A stretch of 40,191 bases of DNA from Limnohabitans sp. (GTDB lineage Bacteria > Pseudomonadota > Gammaproteobacteria > Burkholderiales > Burkholderiaceae_C). Each line of letters starts with the position of its first letter. Position 1 is the stretch's first letter. Made by a program: the position numbers and the translations under genes. Where the stretch lies: NCBI RefSeq assembly GCF_030158565.1, contig NZ_JAOASQ010000051.1, positions 1 to 40,191 of the forward strand, in the 5' to 3' direction. The notes beneath the pieces are model-generated. The model was not told the origin of the DNA and made no database searches. It saw only the letters and a list, made by a program, of their open reading frames with translations. Below, piece by piece: positions 17,678 to 24,715 of the stretch.

Positions 17678-17935
17678 CTTTCTCGCCGTCAAGCCCAGCA
17701 GCCCTGACATGCCTTTGTGGGCCGTGCCCTCGTCAATCTGGGCTTCATAGGTCTGCAAATCGATGATGTCGTAATCGACAAAAGCCTCGCGCACCATGGT
17801 CTCGTCATACATGTGGTCCAGCTTGCCTGGCCCGCCCGTATTGAACTTCAGTTGAGCTGCTGTGTAGCCCTGAATGATCAGGGTGCCGCCGGACTTGAGG
17901 CTTTTGTCCATCTGTTGATTCATCAGCCACATTAA
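17678..17935 (-). pseudogene. Remnant of a SAM-dependent methyltransferase (C-terminal third only)
   Basis: Reading the minus strand gives about 86 residues like the C-terminus of small class I methyltransferases: LKSGGTLIIQGYTAAQLKF, then NTGGPGKLDHMYDETMVREAF, then YEAQIDEGTAHKGMSGLLGLTARK. The SAM-binding N-terminal half is missing. On one side the frame runs on antisense into the Crp/FNR gene without a stop at the expected end; on the other it fades out before the rhodanese start. The 308-base gap between those two genes is filled by this fragment. I read it as a decayed gene left after a deletion, not an expressed protein. Confidence 0.65.
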
Positions 17936-17961
17936 CCCCCCCAACATTGAAGGAATCCCCC

Positions 17962-18342
17962 ATGAAAACCGCACATGATTTGGTGGCCGATGCCAAAAGC
18001 TGTACACAAGAAATCGCATTGAAAGACGCTGAACAAGCCATCAGGGAAGCCGATGTGTTGATTGACGTGCGTGAAGCCGATGAATTTGCCGCTGGCCACT
18101 TGGCTGGCGCAGTTTTGATGCCTCGCGGCTTGCTGGAGTTCAAACTCAGTGCAACGCCCGCCTTGGCTGCGCGAGACATCCATGTGGTGTTGTATTGCAA
18201 GACCAGTGGCCGAGCTGCGCTGGCCGCGCAGAGCATGCAAGCCATGGGCTATTTGCGTGTCAAATCGATTGCTGGGGGTTTTGATGCTTGGCTGGCCGCT
18301 GGCAAGCCGGTGGTCAAGCTAGAGCAACCCTCATTTGATTAA
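17962..18342 (+). CDS. Cytoplasmic single-domain rhodanese
   Basis: A 126-residue protein without a signal peptide. VLIDVREADEFAAGHLAGAVLMPRGLLEFKL is the N-terminal rhodanese motif, and the active-site loop is YCKTSGRAAL with Cys near residue 78. The end IAGGFDAWLAAGKPVVK is typical. It transfers sulfane sulfur to thiols such as glutathione or to a partner protein in the cytoplasm. The ATG at 17962 has AAGGA upstream; an earlier TTG at 17947 is less likely. A strong intrinsic terminator lies 12 bases after its stop, so it ends its unit. Confidence 0.88.
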   Translation: MKTAHDLVADAKSCTQEIALKDAEQAIREADVLIDVREADEFAAGHLAGAVLMPRGLLEFKLSATPALAARDIHVVLYCKTSGRAALAAQSMQAMGYLRVKSIAGGFDAWLAAGKPVVKLEQPSFD

Positions 18343-18353
18343 AAACCAGGCTG

Positions 18354-18377
18354 AATCAGTGAAAGCACTGATTTTTT
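18354..18377 (+). terminator. Rho-independent terminator after the rhodanese gene
   Basis: Arms AATCAGTG (18354-18361) and CACTGATT (18366-18373) form a perfect eight-base stem with a four-base AAAG loop, followed by TTTT. The cytochrome gene at 18455 must therefore have its promoter in the next 75 bases. Confidence 0.85.
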
Positions 18378-18454
18378 GGGATGCATTTCGTCAACCCCGA
18401 AGCTGATTTATGCGTTAAATTAGTCGCCATTGATATTCAACACAAGGAGCTCCC

Positions 18455-18763
18455 ATGAAATTGATTTCTGTACTCATTGCGGCCTCTGCTGCTTTCGCTG
18501 CACCCGCTTTCGCCAATTTGGATCTGGCCAAGAAGAACGCTTGCATGGCATGCCATGGCGTTGACAAAAAAGTGGTGGGCCCTGCCTACCAAGATGTCGC
18601 TAAGAAATATGCGGGTCAAAAAGACGCTGCGGCCAATCTGGCCAAGAGCATCAAAGCAGGTGGCTCTGGCAAGTGGGGTCCGATCCCCATGCCTGCACAA
18701 GCTGCTTTGAGTGATGCCGATGCCAACACTTTGGCCGCCTGGATCCTGGCTGGCGCCAAGTGA
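18455..18763 (+). CDS. Small class I cytochrome c (c551/c552-like), close to the SoxD C-terminal domain
   Basis: A 102-residue protein with a signal peptide (MKLISVLIAASAAFAAPAFA) and one heme. The motif is CMACH and the Met ligand is in WGPIPMP. The mature domain is strikingly like the last 70 residues of SoxD: both have CHGVDKKVVGP, IKAGGSG, WGPIPMP and DADA. It may be the diffusible electron carrier that docks in the same electron path as SoxCD, or a copy of that domain. GGAG precedes the ATG. An eight-base-arm hairpin follows the stop. Confidence 0.9.
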   Translation: MKLISVLIAASAAFAAPAFANLDLAKKNACMACHGVDKKVVGPAYQDVAKKYAGQKDAAANLAKSIKAGGSGKWGPIPMPAQAALSDADANTLAAWILAGAK

Positions 18764-18770
18764 TGTCCAC

Positions 18771-18790
18771 TCCAATTGCTTGCAATTGGA
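18771..18790. other. Perfect inverted repeat after the small cytochrome gene
   Basis: TCCAATTG (18771-18778) and CAATTGGA (18783-18790) are separated by CTTG and lie 7 bases after the stop codon. There is no T run, so it is not a standard intrinsic terminator. It may stabilise the mRNA 3' end or bind a regulator. Confidence 0.5.
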
Positions 18791-18833
18791 TGAAAAATTG
18801 AAAAGCCCGACTGGTACTCGTGGCTTTATCCTT

Positions 18834-18868
18834 CCGCTTCCGGGGCGACTCGGGAGCGGTTTTTTTTG
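18834..18868 (+). terminator. Intrinsic terminator or attenuator just before the next cytochrome start
   Basis: CCGCTTCCG (from 18834) pairs with CGGGAGCGG (to 18859) with one G-U pair, followed by eight to nine Ts. The stem and T run end only 12 bases before the ATG at 18881, and no separate promoter would fit between. A CCCGA stretch at about 18806 could pair with the right arm and open the hairpin, which would make it an attenuator. The competing structure is an inference. Confidence 0.6.
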
Positions 18869-18880
18869 GGGATAGAAAGT

Positions 18881-19204
18881 ATGAACGTGATCAAGACTTC
18901 CTTGCTTGTGGGCTCGCTGTTGTTGCTGTCGATGACCGCGCACGCCCAGCCCGCGATTTTCAAAGATGCAGACCTCAAGTTGGGGCAAAAGCTGATCGCA
19001 GAAAACAAATGCGTGGAATGCCATGCCTCCAAAGTTCCCGGTGATGGCAGTGCCATTTACAAGCCCAAGGGACGCATCAACACGGCCGGTTTGTTGCGCG
19101 GCATGGTCGAGCAATGCAACACAGAACTCAACATGGGCATGTTTCCTGAAGAGGTCAATGCGGTGGCTGCTGTTTTGAACCGAGAGCATTACAAATTTAA
19201 ATAA
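18881..19204 (+). CDS. Small monoheme cytochrome c of unknown partner
   Basis: A 107-residue exported protein. The signal peptide is MNVIKTSLLVGSLLLLSMTAHAQ and the heme motif is CVECH in LIAENKCVECHASKVPGDG. A third cysteine lies in MVEQCNTELNMGMFPEEV, where two Met residues could supply the axial ligand. The sequence does not closely match the class I cytochromes around it. Its place in the sulfur island suggests electron transfer in sulfur oxidation. The ATG at 18881 gives a clean signal peptide; a TTG at 18866 lies inside the terminator T run and is rejected. Expression may depend on readthrough of the hairpin at 18834. Confidence 0.84.
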   Translation: MNVIKTSLLVGSLLLLSMTAHAQPAIFKDADLKLGQKLIAENKCVECHASKVPGDGSAIYKPKGRINTAGLLRGMVEQCNTELNMGMFPEEVNAVAAVLNREHYKFK

Positions 19205-19213
19205 ACCATTGCT

Positions 19214-19235
19214 TATATAGGGTATTTCCTATATT
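19214..19235. promoter_or_regulatory. Inverted repeat TATAT-N12-ATATT, site B
   Basis: TATATAGG (19214-19221), six-base spacer, CCTATATT (19228-19235), with seven of eight arm positions paired. It lies upstream of the DUF302/FadL unit and about 20 bases before an FNR-like box. Same spacing and outer bases as the sites at 15181, 21346 and 31010. Confidence 0.62.
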
Positions 19236-19255
19236 AGCTTTTGGCGATATACCTG

Positions 19256-19269
19256 ATGATTTGTATCAA
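19256..19269. promoter_or_regulatory. FNR-like box (ATGAT-N4-ATCAA)
   Basis: ATGATTTGTATCAA matches nine of the ten defined positions of TTGAT-N4-ATCAA. It sits 63-76 bases upstream of the DUF302 start at 19332, a normal distance for activation by an FNR-type protein, next to the inverted repeat at 19214. Confidence 0.6.
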
Positions 19270-19331
19270 ACGGTGTCCGTGCGTGGGCAGTGACACCACG
19301 TTTGATTGCAGCAAATCTGAAGGAGATACAC

Positions 19332-19904
19332 ATGCGCAAATCTTGGACCTGGGTGAAGTGGGGCGTTTTGGCCAGTTCGGTCTGGTTGACCGGCTGCGGC
19401 ACCATCAGCACGATGGGCAAGCTCGAGACAGGCGCTGCTGCAGAGGCTGGTCGCATGTGGGACCGCTGGGTTGATGGCAATGGCGACATCGCAGTGGCCA
19501 CCACCTGGGAGCGCAAAGTCAAGGCCGGTGTGACCGCCAATGAAGTTGAGCAAGTGCTCAAGCAAGTGGCCACCGAGCGCAACATGAAAGACGTGGGCAC
19601 CTTGCCTTTGTCGAAAGAGCTGGAAGCACGCACCGGCCAAAAACAAAAACTGCTGACGGTGTACTCGTTCTGCACCCCTACCACCGCTCGCCGCATGGTG
19701 GACTTCAGCCCGCACATGGCCGCGTATTTGCCTTGCCGAATTTCCTTGGTGGAGAAAGAAGACGGCCTGTGGATGTACACCCTCAACATGGACATGATGG
19801 TCAAGATGGGGCGTCAGCTGCCTTCTCCCCTGAAGGAAGAGGCCCGCGCTGTGCGCGACACCATCTGGGAAATGATGGAGCGTGGCTCCAAGGGCGAGTT
19901 CTGA
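19332..19904 (+). CDS. DUF302-like lipoprotein
   Basis: A 190-residue protein with a lipoprotein signal: MRKSWTWVKWGVLASSVWLTGC, lipobox LTGC, mature Cys at 22. The C-terminal half resembles DUF302: VYSFCTPTTARRMVDFSPHMAAYLPCRISLVEKEDGLWMYTLN, with cysteines in SFCTP and LPCRI. The function of DUF302 is not known; it is frequent near sulfur and redox genes. The residue after the Cys is Gly, so outer-membrane sorting by Lol is likely. GAAGGAGATAC gives a strong ribosome site. The FadL-like porin gene follows 24 bases later, so the two are an operon driven from the region with site B and the FNR-like box. Confidence 0.82.
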   Translation: MRKSWTWVKWGVLASSVWLTGCGTISTMGKLETGAAAEAGRMWDRWVDGNGDIAVATTWERKVKAGVTANEVEQVLKQVATERNMKDVGTLPLSKELEARTGQKQKLLTVYSFCTPTTARRMVDFSPHMAAYLPCRISLVEKEDGLWMYTLNMDMMVKMGRQLPSPLKEEARAVRDTIWEMMERGSKGEF

Positions 19905-19928
19905 TTTAAAAACACGAGGAGACAAAAC

Positions 19929-21260
19929 ATGAAAACGACACACACACTGCGCGCCACTGTCGCTGCATCGGCTTTGCTGTTGGCTTCTTTGTCGGCACAC
20001 GCCACCAACGGCATGTTAATGGAGGGCTATGGCCCGCAATCGCTGGCCATGGGCGGCGCTGCCACGGCGTTTGACAATGGCACGGCGGCCATGATGAACA
20101 ACCCCGCTACTTTGCAATTGGGGGCCAATGGTTCTCGCCTGGATGTGGCGTTGGGTGTTTTGGGACCCAACGTCAAATCCAGCATGACCGGCATGCCGAC
20201 GGCATCGTCCAGCGGAACTTCTTATGTCATGCCCGCCATGGGCTGGGTTCGCAAAGACGACCGCATGACCTGGGGTGTGGGTGTTTTTGGTCAAGGTGGG
20301 ATGGGTACTGAATACGGCGCTGACACGTTCTTGGCCATGCAAAGCGGCAAGGACGTGCGTTCCGAGTTGGCAGTGGGGCGCGTGATTTTCCCGGTGGCCT
20401 TGAAGGTCAATGAGCAGTTGAATATTGGCGCCTCTCTCGACTATTCATGGGCCAGCTTGGACATGAAGATGGCCGCCAGTGGTGCACAGTTGGGTGGCAT
20501 GGTCACGGGTGGTTCGGGCAACATCGCAGCGGCTGCTGCAGGGTTGGCGGCGGCGCCATGGGCACGTATTGATTTCAGCAATTCCAATAAATTCACGGGT
20601 GCTGCCAAAGGCTCTGGCTGGACGGGCAAGTTGGGACTGGTTTTCCAGGCTAACAAAGACTTGTCTCTGGGATTGAGTCATCATCTCAAGACCAACCTCA
20701 GCGACATGACAACAACAGCGGCCGGTGCGAGCATGAGTGGCCCTGGCGGGTTCGCAGATGCAGGAAAGATCTCGGTGATCAACTTCCAGATGCCGGCATC
20801 CACCACAGTGGGCCTGGCATGGCAAGCCAGCCCCAAGTTGTTGGTGGCAGCAGATGTCAAGCGCCTCGGTTGGTCAAGTGTGATGAAGGGTTTTTCCATG
20901 CGCTACGACAGCGCCACCATGGGGGGTAATGTCAACTTCACCATGCCTCAAAACTGGAAAGACCAAACGGTCGTGGCCTTGGGTGGTGCCTACCAATTGG
21001 ATGACGTCTGGACCTTGCGTGCGGGCTACAACCATGCATCTAACCCCATTCCTGACGGCACCGTCAATCCCTTGTTCCCGGCGATTGTGAAGAACCACTA
21101 CACCGCAGGTTTTGGCTACAAGCTCAGCAAGTCGGTCAGCGTGGATGCTGCGATGTCCCATGCGCCGACTGTGACGGTCGTCAATACATCGGGGCAGATG
21201 CCTTTGACCATCAGCCACAGCCAGACCAACTATCAGATGTTGCTGAGCTACCGCTATTGA
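19929..21260 (+). CDS. FadL/OmpP1-family outer-membrane transporter
   Basis: A 443-residue outer-membrane beta-barrel of the FadL/TodX family. The signal peptide ends SAHA, directly followed by the NPA-type N-terminal hatch: TNGMLMEGYGPQSLAMGGAATAFDNGTAAMMNNPATLQL. Later barrel strands (VGLAWQASPKLLVAADVKRLGWS, WTLRAGYNHASNPIPDG) and the aromatic end LSYRY are typical. FadL proteins let hydrophobic molecules pass laterally from the barrel. In this sulfur island and co-transcribed with a DUF302 lipoprotein, a sulfur substrate such as elemental sulfur or an organic sulfide is an attractive inference, but long-chain fatty acids remain the family default. A long perfect hairpin follows the stop. 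Confidence 0.9.
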   Translation: MKTTHTLRATVAASALLLASLSAHATNGMLMEGYGPQSLAMGGAATAFDNGTAAMMNNPATLQLGANGSRLDVALGVLGPNVKSSMTGMPTASSSGTSYVMPAMGWVRKDDRMTWGVGVFGQGGMGTEYGADTFLAMQSGKDVRSELAVGRVIFPVALKVNEQLNIGASLDYSWASLDMKMAASGAQLGGMVTGGSGNIAAAAAGLAAAPWARIDFSNSNKFTGAAKGSGWTGKLGLVFQANKDLSLGLSHHLKTNLSDMTTTAAGASMSGPGGFADAGKISVINFQMPASTTVGLAWQASPKLLVAADVKRLGWSSVMKGFSMRYDSATMGGNVNFTMPQNWKDQTVVALGGAYQLDDVWTLRAGYNHASNPIPDGTVNPLFPAIVKNHYTAGFGYKLSKSVSVDAAMSHAPTVTVVNTSGQMPLTISHSQTNYQMLLSYRY

Positions 21261-21270
21261 GTCCGCAGGT

Positions 21271-21302
21271 GCAACTGATCAGGGTTTATCCTGATCAGTT
21301 GC
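21271..21302. other. Perfect 13-base-arm inverted repeat after the FadL-like gene
   Basis: GCAACTGATCAGG (21271-21283), six-base spacer GTTTAT, CCTGATCAGTTGC (21290-21302). It starts 11 bases after the stop codon. It would make a very stable RNA hairpin but no T run follows. It may be a factor-assisted terminator or a 3'-end stabiliser. Confidence 0.65.
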
Positions 21303-21345
21303 TGTTGCCCCTGTAATCCCTGGTTCAGATTCATCATTTATCGTA

Positions 21346-21367
21346 TATATTCGCACATCCGAATATA
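21346..21367. promoter_or_regulatory. Inverted repeat TATAT-N12-ATATA in front of arsR-soxCDYZ, site C
   Basis: TATATTCG (21346-21353), spacer CACATC, CGAATATA (21360-21367): eight-base perfect arms. It ends 22 bases before the ATG of the ArsR gene at 21390. This is the position expected for autoregulation and control of the core sox genes. AT-rich palindromes of this size are typical of BigR/SqrR-like operators. Confidence 0.72.
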
Positions 21368-21389
21368 CGAACTTAATGGCAAGCAGTGC

Positions 21390-21695
21390 ATGAGCGATGA
21401 GGTTGATGAGGTTTTCGACAAGGCGGCAGAGTTGTTTGCCGTACTGTCCACGCCGATTCGTCTGCGCATCATCAGCCAGCTGTGTCAGGGTGAGAAAAAT
21501 GTCGGGCAATTGCTCGAGAGCATTGATGTGGCGCAACCCAATATGTCCCAACATCTGAACATCATGTACAGATCAGGCGTTTTGGGTAAACGTCGCCAAG
21601 GTGCTCAAATGTTTTATCGGATTGCAGACGAGACAGCTGTGGTGGTTTGCCGTGCGGTGTGTACACAAGTCGCCACCGACGTGGCCGTGAATTGA
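21390..21695 (+). CDS. soxR: ArsR-family regulator heading the sox operon (SoxR/SqrR/BigR-like)
   Basis: A 101-residue winged-helix repressor, closely similar to the one at 10893. AQPNMSQHLNIMYRSGVLGKRR holds the DNA-reading helix and GAQMFYRI the wing. Cys32 (LCQGEKNVG) and Cys87/Cys91 (CRAVC) match the conserved pair of the first copy, as in persulfide-sensing ArsR proteins. It lies directly upstream of soxC with 22 bases between and has a perfect inverted repeat just ahead. It probably represses its own operon and lets go when the cysteines are bridged by sulfane sulfur. The gene name follows ArsR-type SoxR of sox operons, not the unrelated superoxide sensor. Confidence 0.88.
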   Translation: MSDEVDEVFDKAAELFAVLSTPIRLRIISQLCQGEKNVGQLLESIDVAQPNMSQHLNIMYRSGVLGKRRQGAQMFYRIADETAVVVCRAVCTQVATDVAVN

Positions 21696-21717
21696 CAACT
21701 CAAAACGAGGAGTTTGT

Positions 21718-23082
21718 GTGAAAGAAGACAACATCAACTCAGGGAGGGTGCAAAAAGCACCGGAGAACTTCCTGACCCAAACTGGCATCAAAGAGGTTTA
21801 TGCCGAAGGCAAAAAAGGCCGTCGCGATTTCATTCGCAACGCTTTTGCAGCGGCGGCTGCCGGTGCAGCTGCCCCCATGGCCATGGCCCAGGGCAACCCT
21901 GTGCCGACTGAGGGCGGCGACCCCAACATCTTGAACTTGCCTGAGCATGCGACCAATCTGGGGCAGGGCGTGGCGGTTGAAGGTTACGGCAAGCCTTCCA
22001 AATTTGAAGCCAACTTGCAACGTCGTCAGAGCCCGGGTCTGACACAGACCACACAGGCCTCGGTGTCGTTTGCACCCTTGCAATCCTTGTTCGGTATCGT
22101 GACACCCAGTGGCTTGCATTTCGAGCGTCACCACCAAGGCTGGTGGGACATCGATCCGTCCAAGCACCGCTTCATGATCAACGGCATGGTCAAAAAGAAC
22201 ATGGTGTTCACCATGGACGAGATCATGCGTTTGCCATCGGTGTCGCGCTTTCACTTCATCGAATGCGGTGCCAACACCGCTGTCGATTGGGGCAATGTGG
22301 CTGTCCCCACGGTGCAATACACCCACGGCATGTTGTCGTGCAGCGAGTTCACGGGCGTACCCTTGATCACTCTTTTGGAGTTGGCTGGTGCTGACTTGAA
22401 AAACGGCAAGTTCATTCTGGCCGAAGGCGGAGATGGCTCGTCCATGACGCGCACCATCCCGATGAGCTTGATCACTTCTGGCGAAGTTCTGGTGGCTTAT
22501 GGACAGAACGGTGAAATGCTGCGCCCGGAAAACGGCTACCCCTTGCGCTTGGTCGTGCCGGGTGTGCAGGGCGTGAGCTGGGTCAAGTACCTGCGCCGCA
22601 TTGAAGTGGGCGACAAGCCTTACGCCGCCAAAGACGAAGCGATTCACTACATCGATTTGCAGCCCGGTGGCTTGCACCGTCAGTACACCAACATCCAGGA
22701 AGTCAAGAGCGTTGTGACCACGCCCTCTGGCGGCCAGGTTTTGCTGGACAAGGGTTTTTACAACATCACGGGCCTGGCCTGGTCGGGCAAAGGCAAGATC
22801 AAGCGTGTGGACGTGTCCACAGACGGCGGTCGAAACTGGCGTCAGGCACGTCTGGAAACGCCTGTGCTCTCCAAAGCTTTGACGCGTTTCAATCTGGACT
22901 GGGTCTGGGATGGCAAGCCCGCCATCATCCAAAGCCGTGCTCAAGACGAAACAGGTCATGTGCAACCCACATACCAGCAGTTGCGCGGTGTTCGCGGAAC
23001 GCGCTCGATTTATCACAACAACGCCATCCAGTCGTGGTTGGTTCAGGAAAACGGTGAGGTGAAAAATGTCCAGGTTTCGTAA
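21718..23082 (+). CDS. soxC: Sulfane dehydrogenase molybdenum subunit SoxC
   Basis: A 454-residue molybdoenzyme of the sulfite oxidase family. The Tat signal GRRDFIRNAFAAAAAGAAA lies at residues 34-52 behind an unusually long N-terminal stretch. The molybdopterin Cys is Cys183 in FIECGANTAVDW, and a C-terminal Ig-like dimer domain begins near 340 (TPSGGQVLLDKGFYNITGLAWSG). With SoxD it oxidises the sulfane sulfur left on SoxY after SoxXA and SoxB have acted, giving full oxidation of thiosulfate to sulfate. The start is GTG at 21718 with GAGGAG at 21707-21712. The stop overlaps soxD by 17 bases, so translation is probably coupled. Confidence 0.94.
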   Translation: MKEDNINSGRVQKAPENFLTQTGIKEVYAEGKKGRRDFIRNAFAAAAAGAAAPMAMAQGNPVPTEGGDPNILNLPEHATNLGQGVAVEGYGKPSKFEANLQRRQSPGLTQTTQASVSFAPLQSLFGIVTPSGLHFERHHQGWWDIDPSKHRFMINGMVKKNMVFTMDEIMRLPSVSRFHFIECGANTAVDWGNVAVPTVQYTHGMLSCSEFTGVPLITLLELAGADLKNGKFILAEGGDGSSMTRTIPMSLITSGEVLVAYGQNGEMLRPENGYPLRLVVPGVQGVSWVKYLRRIEVGDKPYAAKDEAIHYIDLQPGGLHRQYTNIQEVKSVVTTPSGGQVLLDKGFYNITGLAWSGKGKIKRVDVSTDGGRNWRQARLETPVLSKALTRFNLDWVWDGKPAIIQSRAQDETGHVQPTYQQLRGVRGTRSIYHNNAIQSWLVQENGEVKNVQVS

Positions 23083-24142
23083 TGCCGTTTTGACTGCCGC
23101 CTTGCTGGCGGTGGCAGGTTTGGCTTCTGCGCAAGCGACCAAATATCCTGGTGTGGGTCGTGATGCCACGCCCAAAGAAGTCGCCAAGTGGGACATTGAT
23201 GTGCGTCCGGACTTCAAAGGATTGCCTGCAGGTTCGGGTTCTGTGGCCAAAGGCCAAGACGTGTGGGAAAGCAAATGCGCCCACTGCCACGGCGTGTTCG
23301 GTGAGTCTGGTGAGGTGTTCAGTCCGCTGATTGGTGGCACCACCGCCGAAGACGTCAAGACAGGCCGCGTGGCCAATTTGAATCGCTCGGACTATCCAGG
23401 CCGCACCACCATCATGAAGGTGGCGACGGTGTCGACTTTGTGGGACTACATCAACCGCGCCATGCCATGGACCGCTCCGAAGTCGTTGACGACAGAAGAA
23501 GTCTATGCCGTGACGGCGTTCTTGTTGAATTTGGGCAATGTGGTGCCCGATGACTTCGTGCTGTCGGACAAAAACATCGCTGACGTGCAAAACCGCATGC
23601 CCAACCGCAACGGCATGACGACCCAGCACGCCATGTGGCCCGGCAAGGAATTTGGTGGCGTCAAAAAGCCAGATACCGATAACAAAATCTGCATGAAAGA
23701 TTGCACGCCTGAGCCGAAATTGGCGTCCTTCTTGCCCGACTTCGCCCGCAACGCGCACGGCAACCTCGCGGAACAAAACCGCCTGGTGGGCCAGCAGCAC
23801 GGGGTGGACACCACCAAGCCAGAAGCCAAGGCCGGCATGCCTGTTGTTGCAGCCCCTGTTTCGGCAGCGCCAGCCAAGCCAGAAAACGCCGAGGCCAAAG
23901 CAGCCATCGCCTTGCTGAACAAATACAGTTGTACCGCTTGCCATGGTGTAGACAAGAAAGTGGTTGGCCCAGGCTTCAATGAGATTGCCAAGAAGCACTC
24001 AGGCAAGGTTGACTATTTGGTTGGCAAAATCAAGGCCGGTGGTTCGGGTGTCTGGGGTCCTATCCCGATGCCCCCACAGACGCTGCCTGATGCAGACGCC
24101 AAGAAAATTGCCGAATGGATTTCCAAGGGGGCCAGCAAGTAA
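23066..24142 (+). CDS. soxD: Sulfane dehydrogenase diheme cytochrome subunit SoxD
   Basis: A 358-residue exported cytochrome with a signal peptide ending SAQ. The first heme motif is CAHCH (Cys71, Cys74, His75) in the SoxD-type domain with GRTTIMKVATVSTLWDYINRAMPWTAP. The second is CTACH (289-293) with Met335 in WGPIPMP. A proline/alanine-rich linker (VVAAPVSAAPAKPENAEAK) joins them. It takes six electrons per sulfur from SoxC and passes them to a soluble cytochrome. Some SoxD proteins have lost the second heme domain; here it is intact and is nearly a copy of the stand-alone cytochrome at 18455. Confidence 0.94.
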   Translation: MSRFRNAVLTAALLAVAGLASAQATKYPGVGRDATPKEVAKWDIDVRPDFKGLPAGSGSVAKGQDVWESKCAHCHGVFGESGEVFSPLIGGTTAEDVKTGRVANLNRSDYPGRTTIMKVATVSTLWDYINRAMPWTAPKSLTTEEVYAVTAFLLNLGNVVPDDFVLSDKNIADVQNRMPNRNGMTTQHAMWPGKEFGGVKKPDTDNKICMKDCTPEPKLASFLPDFARNAHGNLAEQNRLVGQQHGVDTTKPEAKAGMPVVAAPVSAAPAKPENAEAKAAIALLNKYSCTACHGVDKKVVGPGFNEIAKKHSGKVDYLVGKIKAGGSGVWGPIPMPPQTLPDADAKKIAEWISKGASK

Positions 24143-24211
24143 TGCGGGATACTCCCGTAGTGTTGCTGAACCAATTTCACTAGCATCATTCAATCATCAA
24201 GGAGATTTCAG

Positions 24212-24667
24212 ATGCAAACTCGTCGCGAGACACTCAAGCAAAGTGCTGTTGTTGCCGGCTTGCTGGCGTCGGCTGGCTTTCCTCAGTTCGCCCACGCTGC
24301 TTTCAACAAAGCCGGCTTTGATGCCAAATCCGTTCAGGATGCAGCCAAGGCCTATGGCGCTGCCAGCCTGGCCGAAAGCAAGGATGTGACCATCACCGGT
24401 CCGGACATCGCTGAAAACGGAGCCGTGGTGCCCTTGGGTGCCAGCACTACTTTGGCTGGCGTCAAACAATTGTTGATCCTGGTCGAAAAGAACCCTGCAG
24501 CTTTGGTGGCCATGTTCCACGTGAGCGATGCTGTTGAAGCCAACTTTGCGACCCGCGCCAAGATGGGCCAGTCGTCTGACGTTTACGCTGTGGCCATCAT
24601 GGCCGACGGCAAGGCTTTCTTCGCCAAGAAGGAAGTCAAAGTCACTTTGGGCGGTTGCGGCGGTTAA
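24212..24667 (+). CDS. soxY: Sulfur carrier protein SoxY
   Basis: A 151-residue protein with a twin-arginine leader (QTRRETLKQSAVVAGLLASAG, cleavage after AHA near 29). It ends in the SoxY swinging arm GGCGG, whose Cys binds the sulfur substrate covalently. SoxY forms a heterodimer with SoxZ, which lacks a leader and is exported with it. SoxXA attaches thiosulfate to this Cys, SoxB releases sulfate and SoxCD oxidises the rest. AAGGAG precedes the ATG. soxZ follows after 48 bases. Confidence 0.96.
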   Translation: MQTRRETLKQSAVVAGLLASAGFPQFAHAAFNKAGFDAKSVQDAAKAYGAASLAESKDVTITGPDIAENGAVVPLGASTTLAGVKQLLILVEKNPAALVAMFHVSDAVEANFATRAKMGQSSDVYAVAIMADGKAFFAKKEVKVTLGGCGG

Positions 24668-24715
24668 TCGCCCAATTGCTTTTCAACAGAATCATTGAAA
24701 GATTAGGAGAAAAAA

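Noticed and set aside
21739..23376. 545-codon minus-strand frame
   Set aside because: Antisense to soxC and soxD, which are certain. Composition is that of a shadow frame.
24143..24211. CGGGA/TCCCG hairpin between soxD and soxY as a terminator
   Set aside because: Five-base stem with a three-base loop and no T run.
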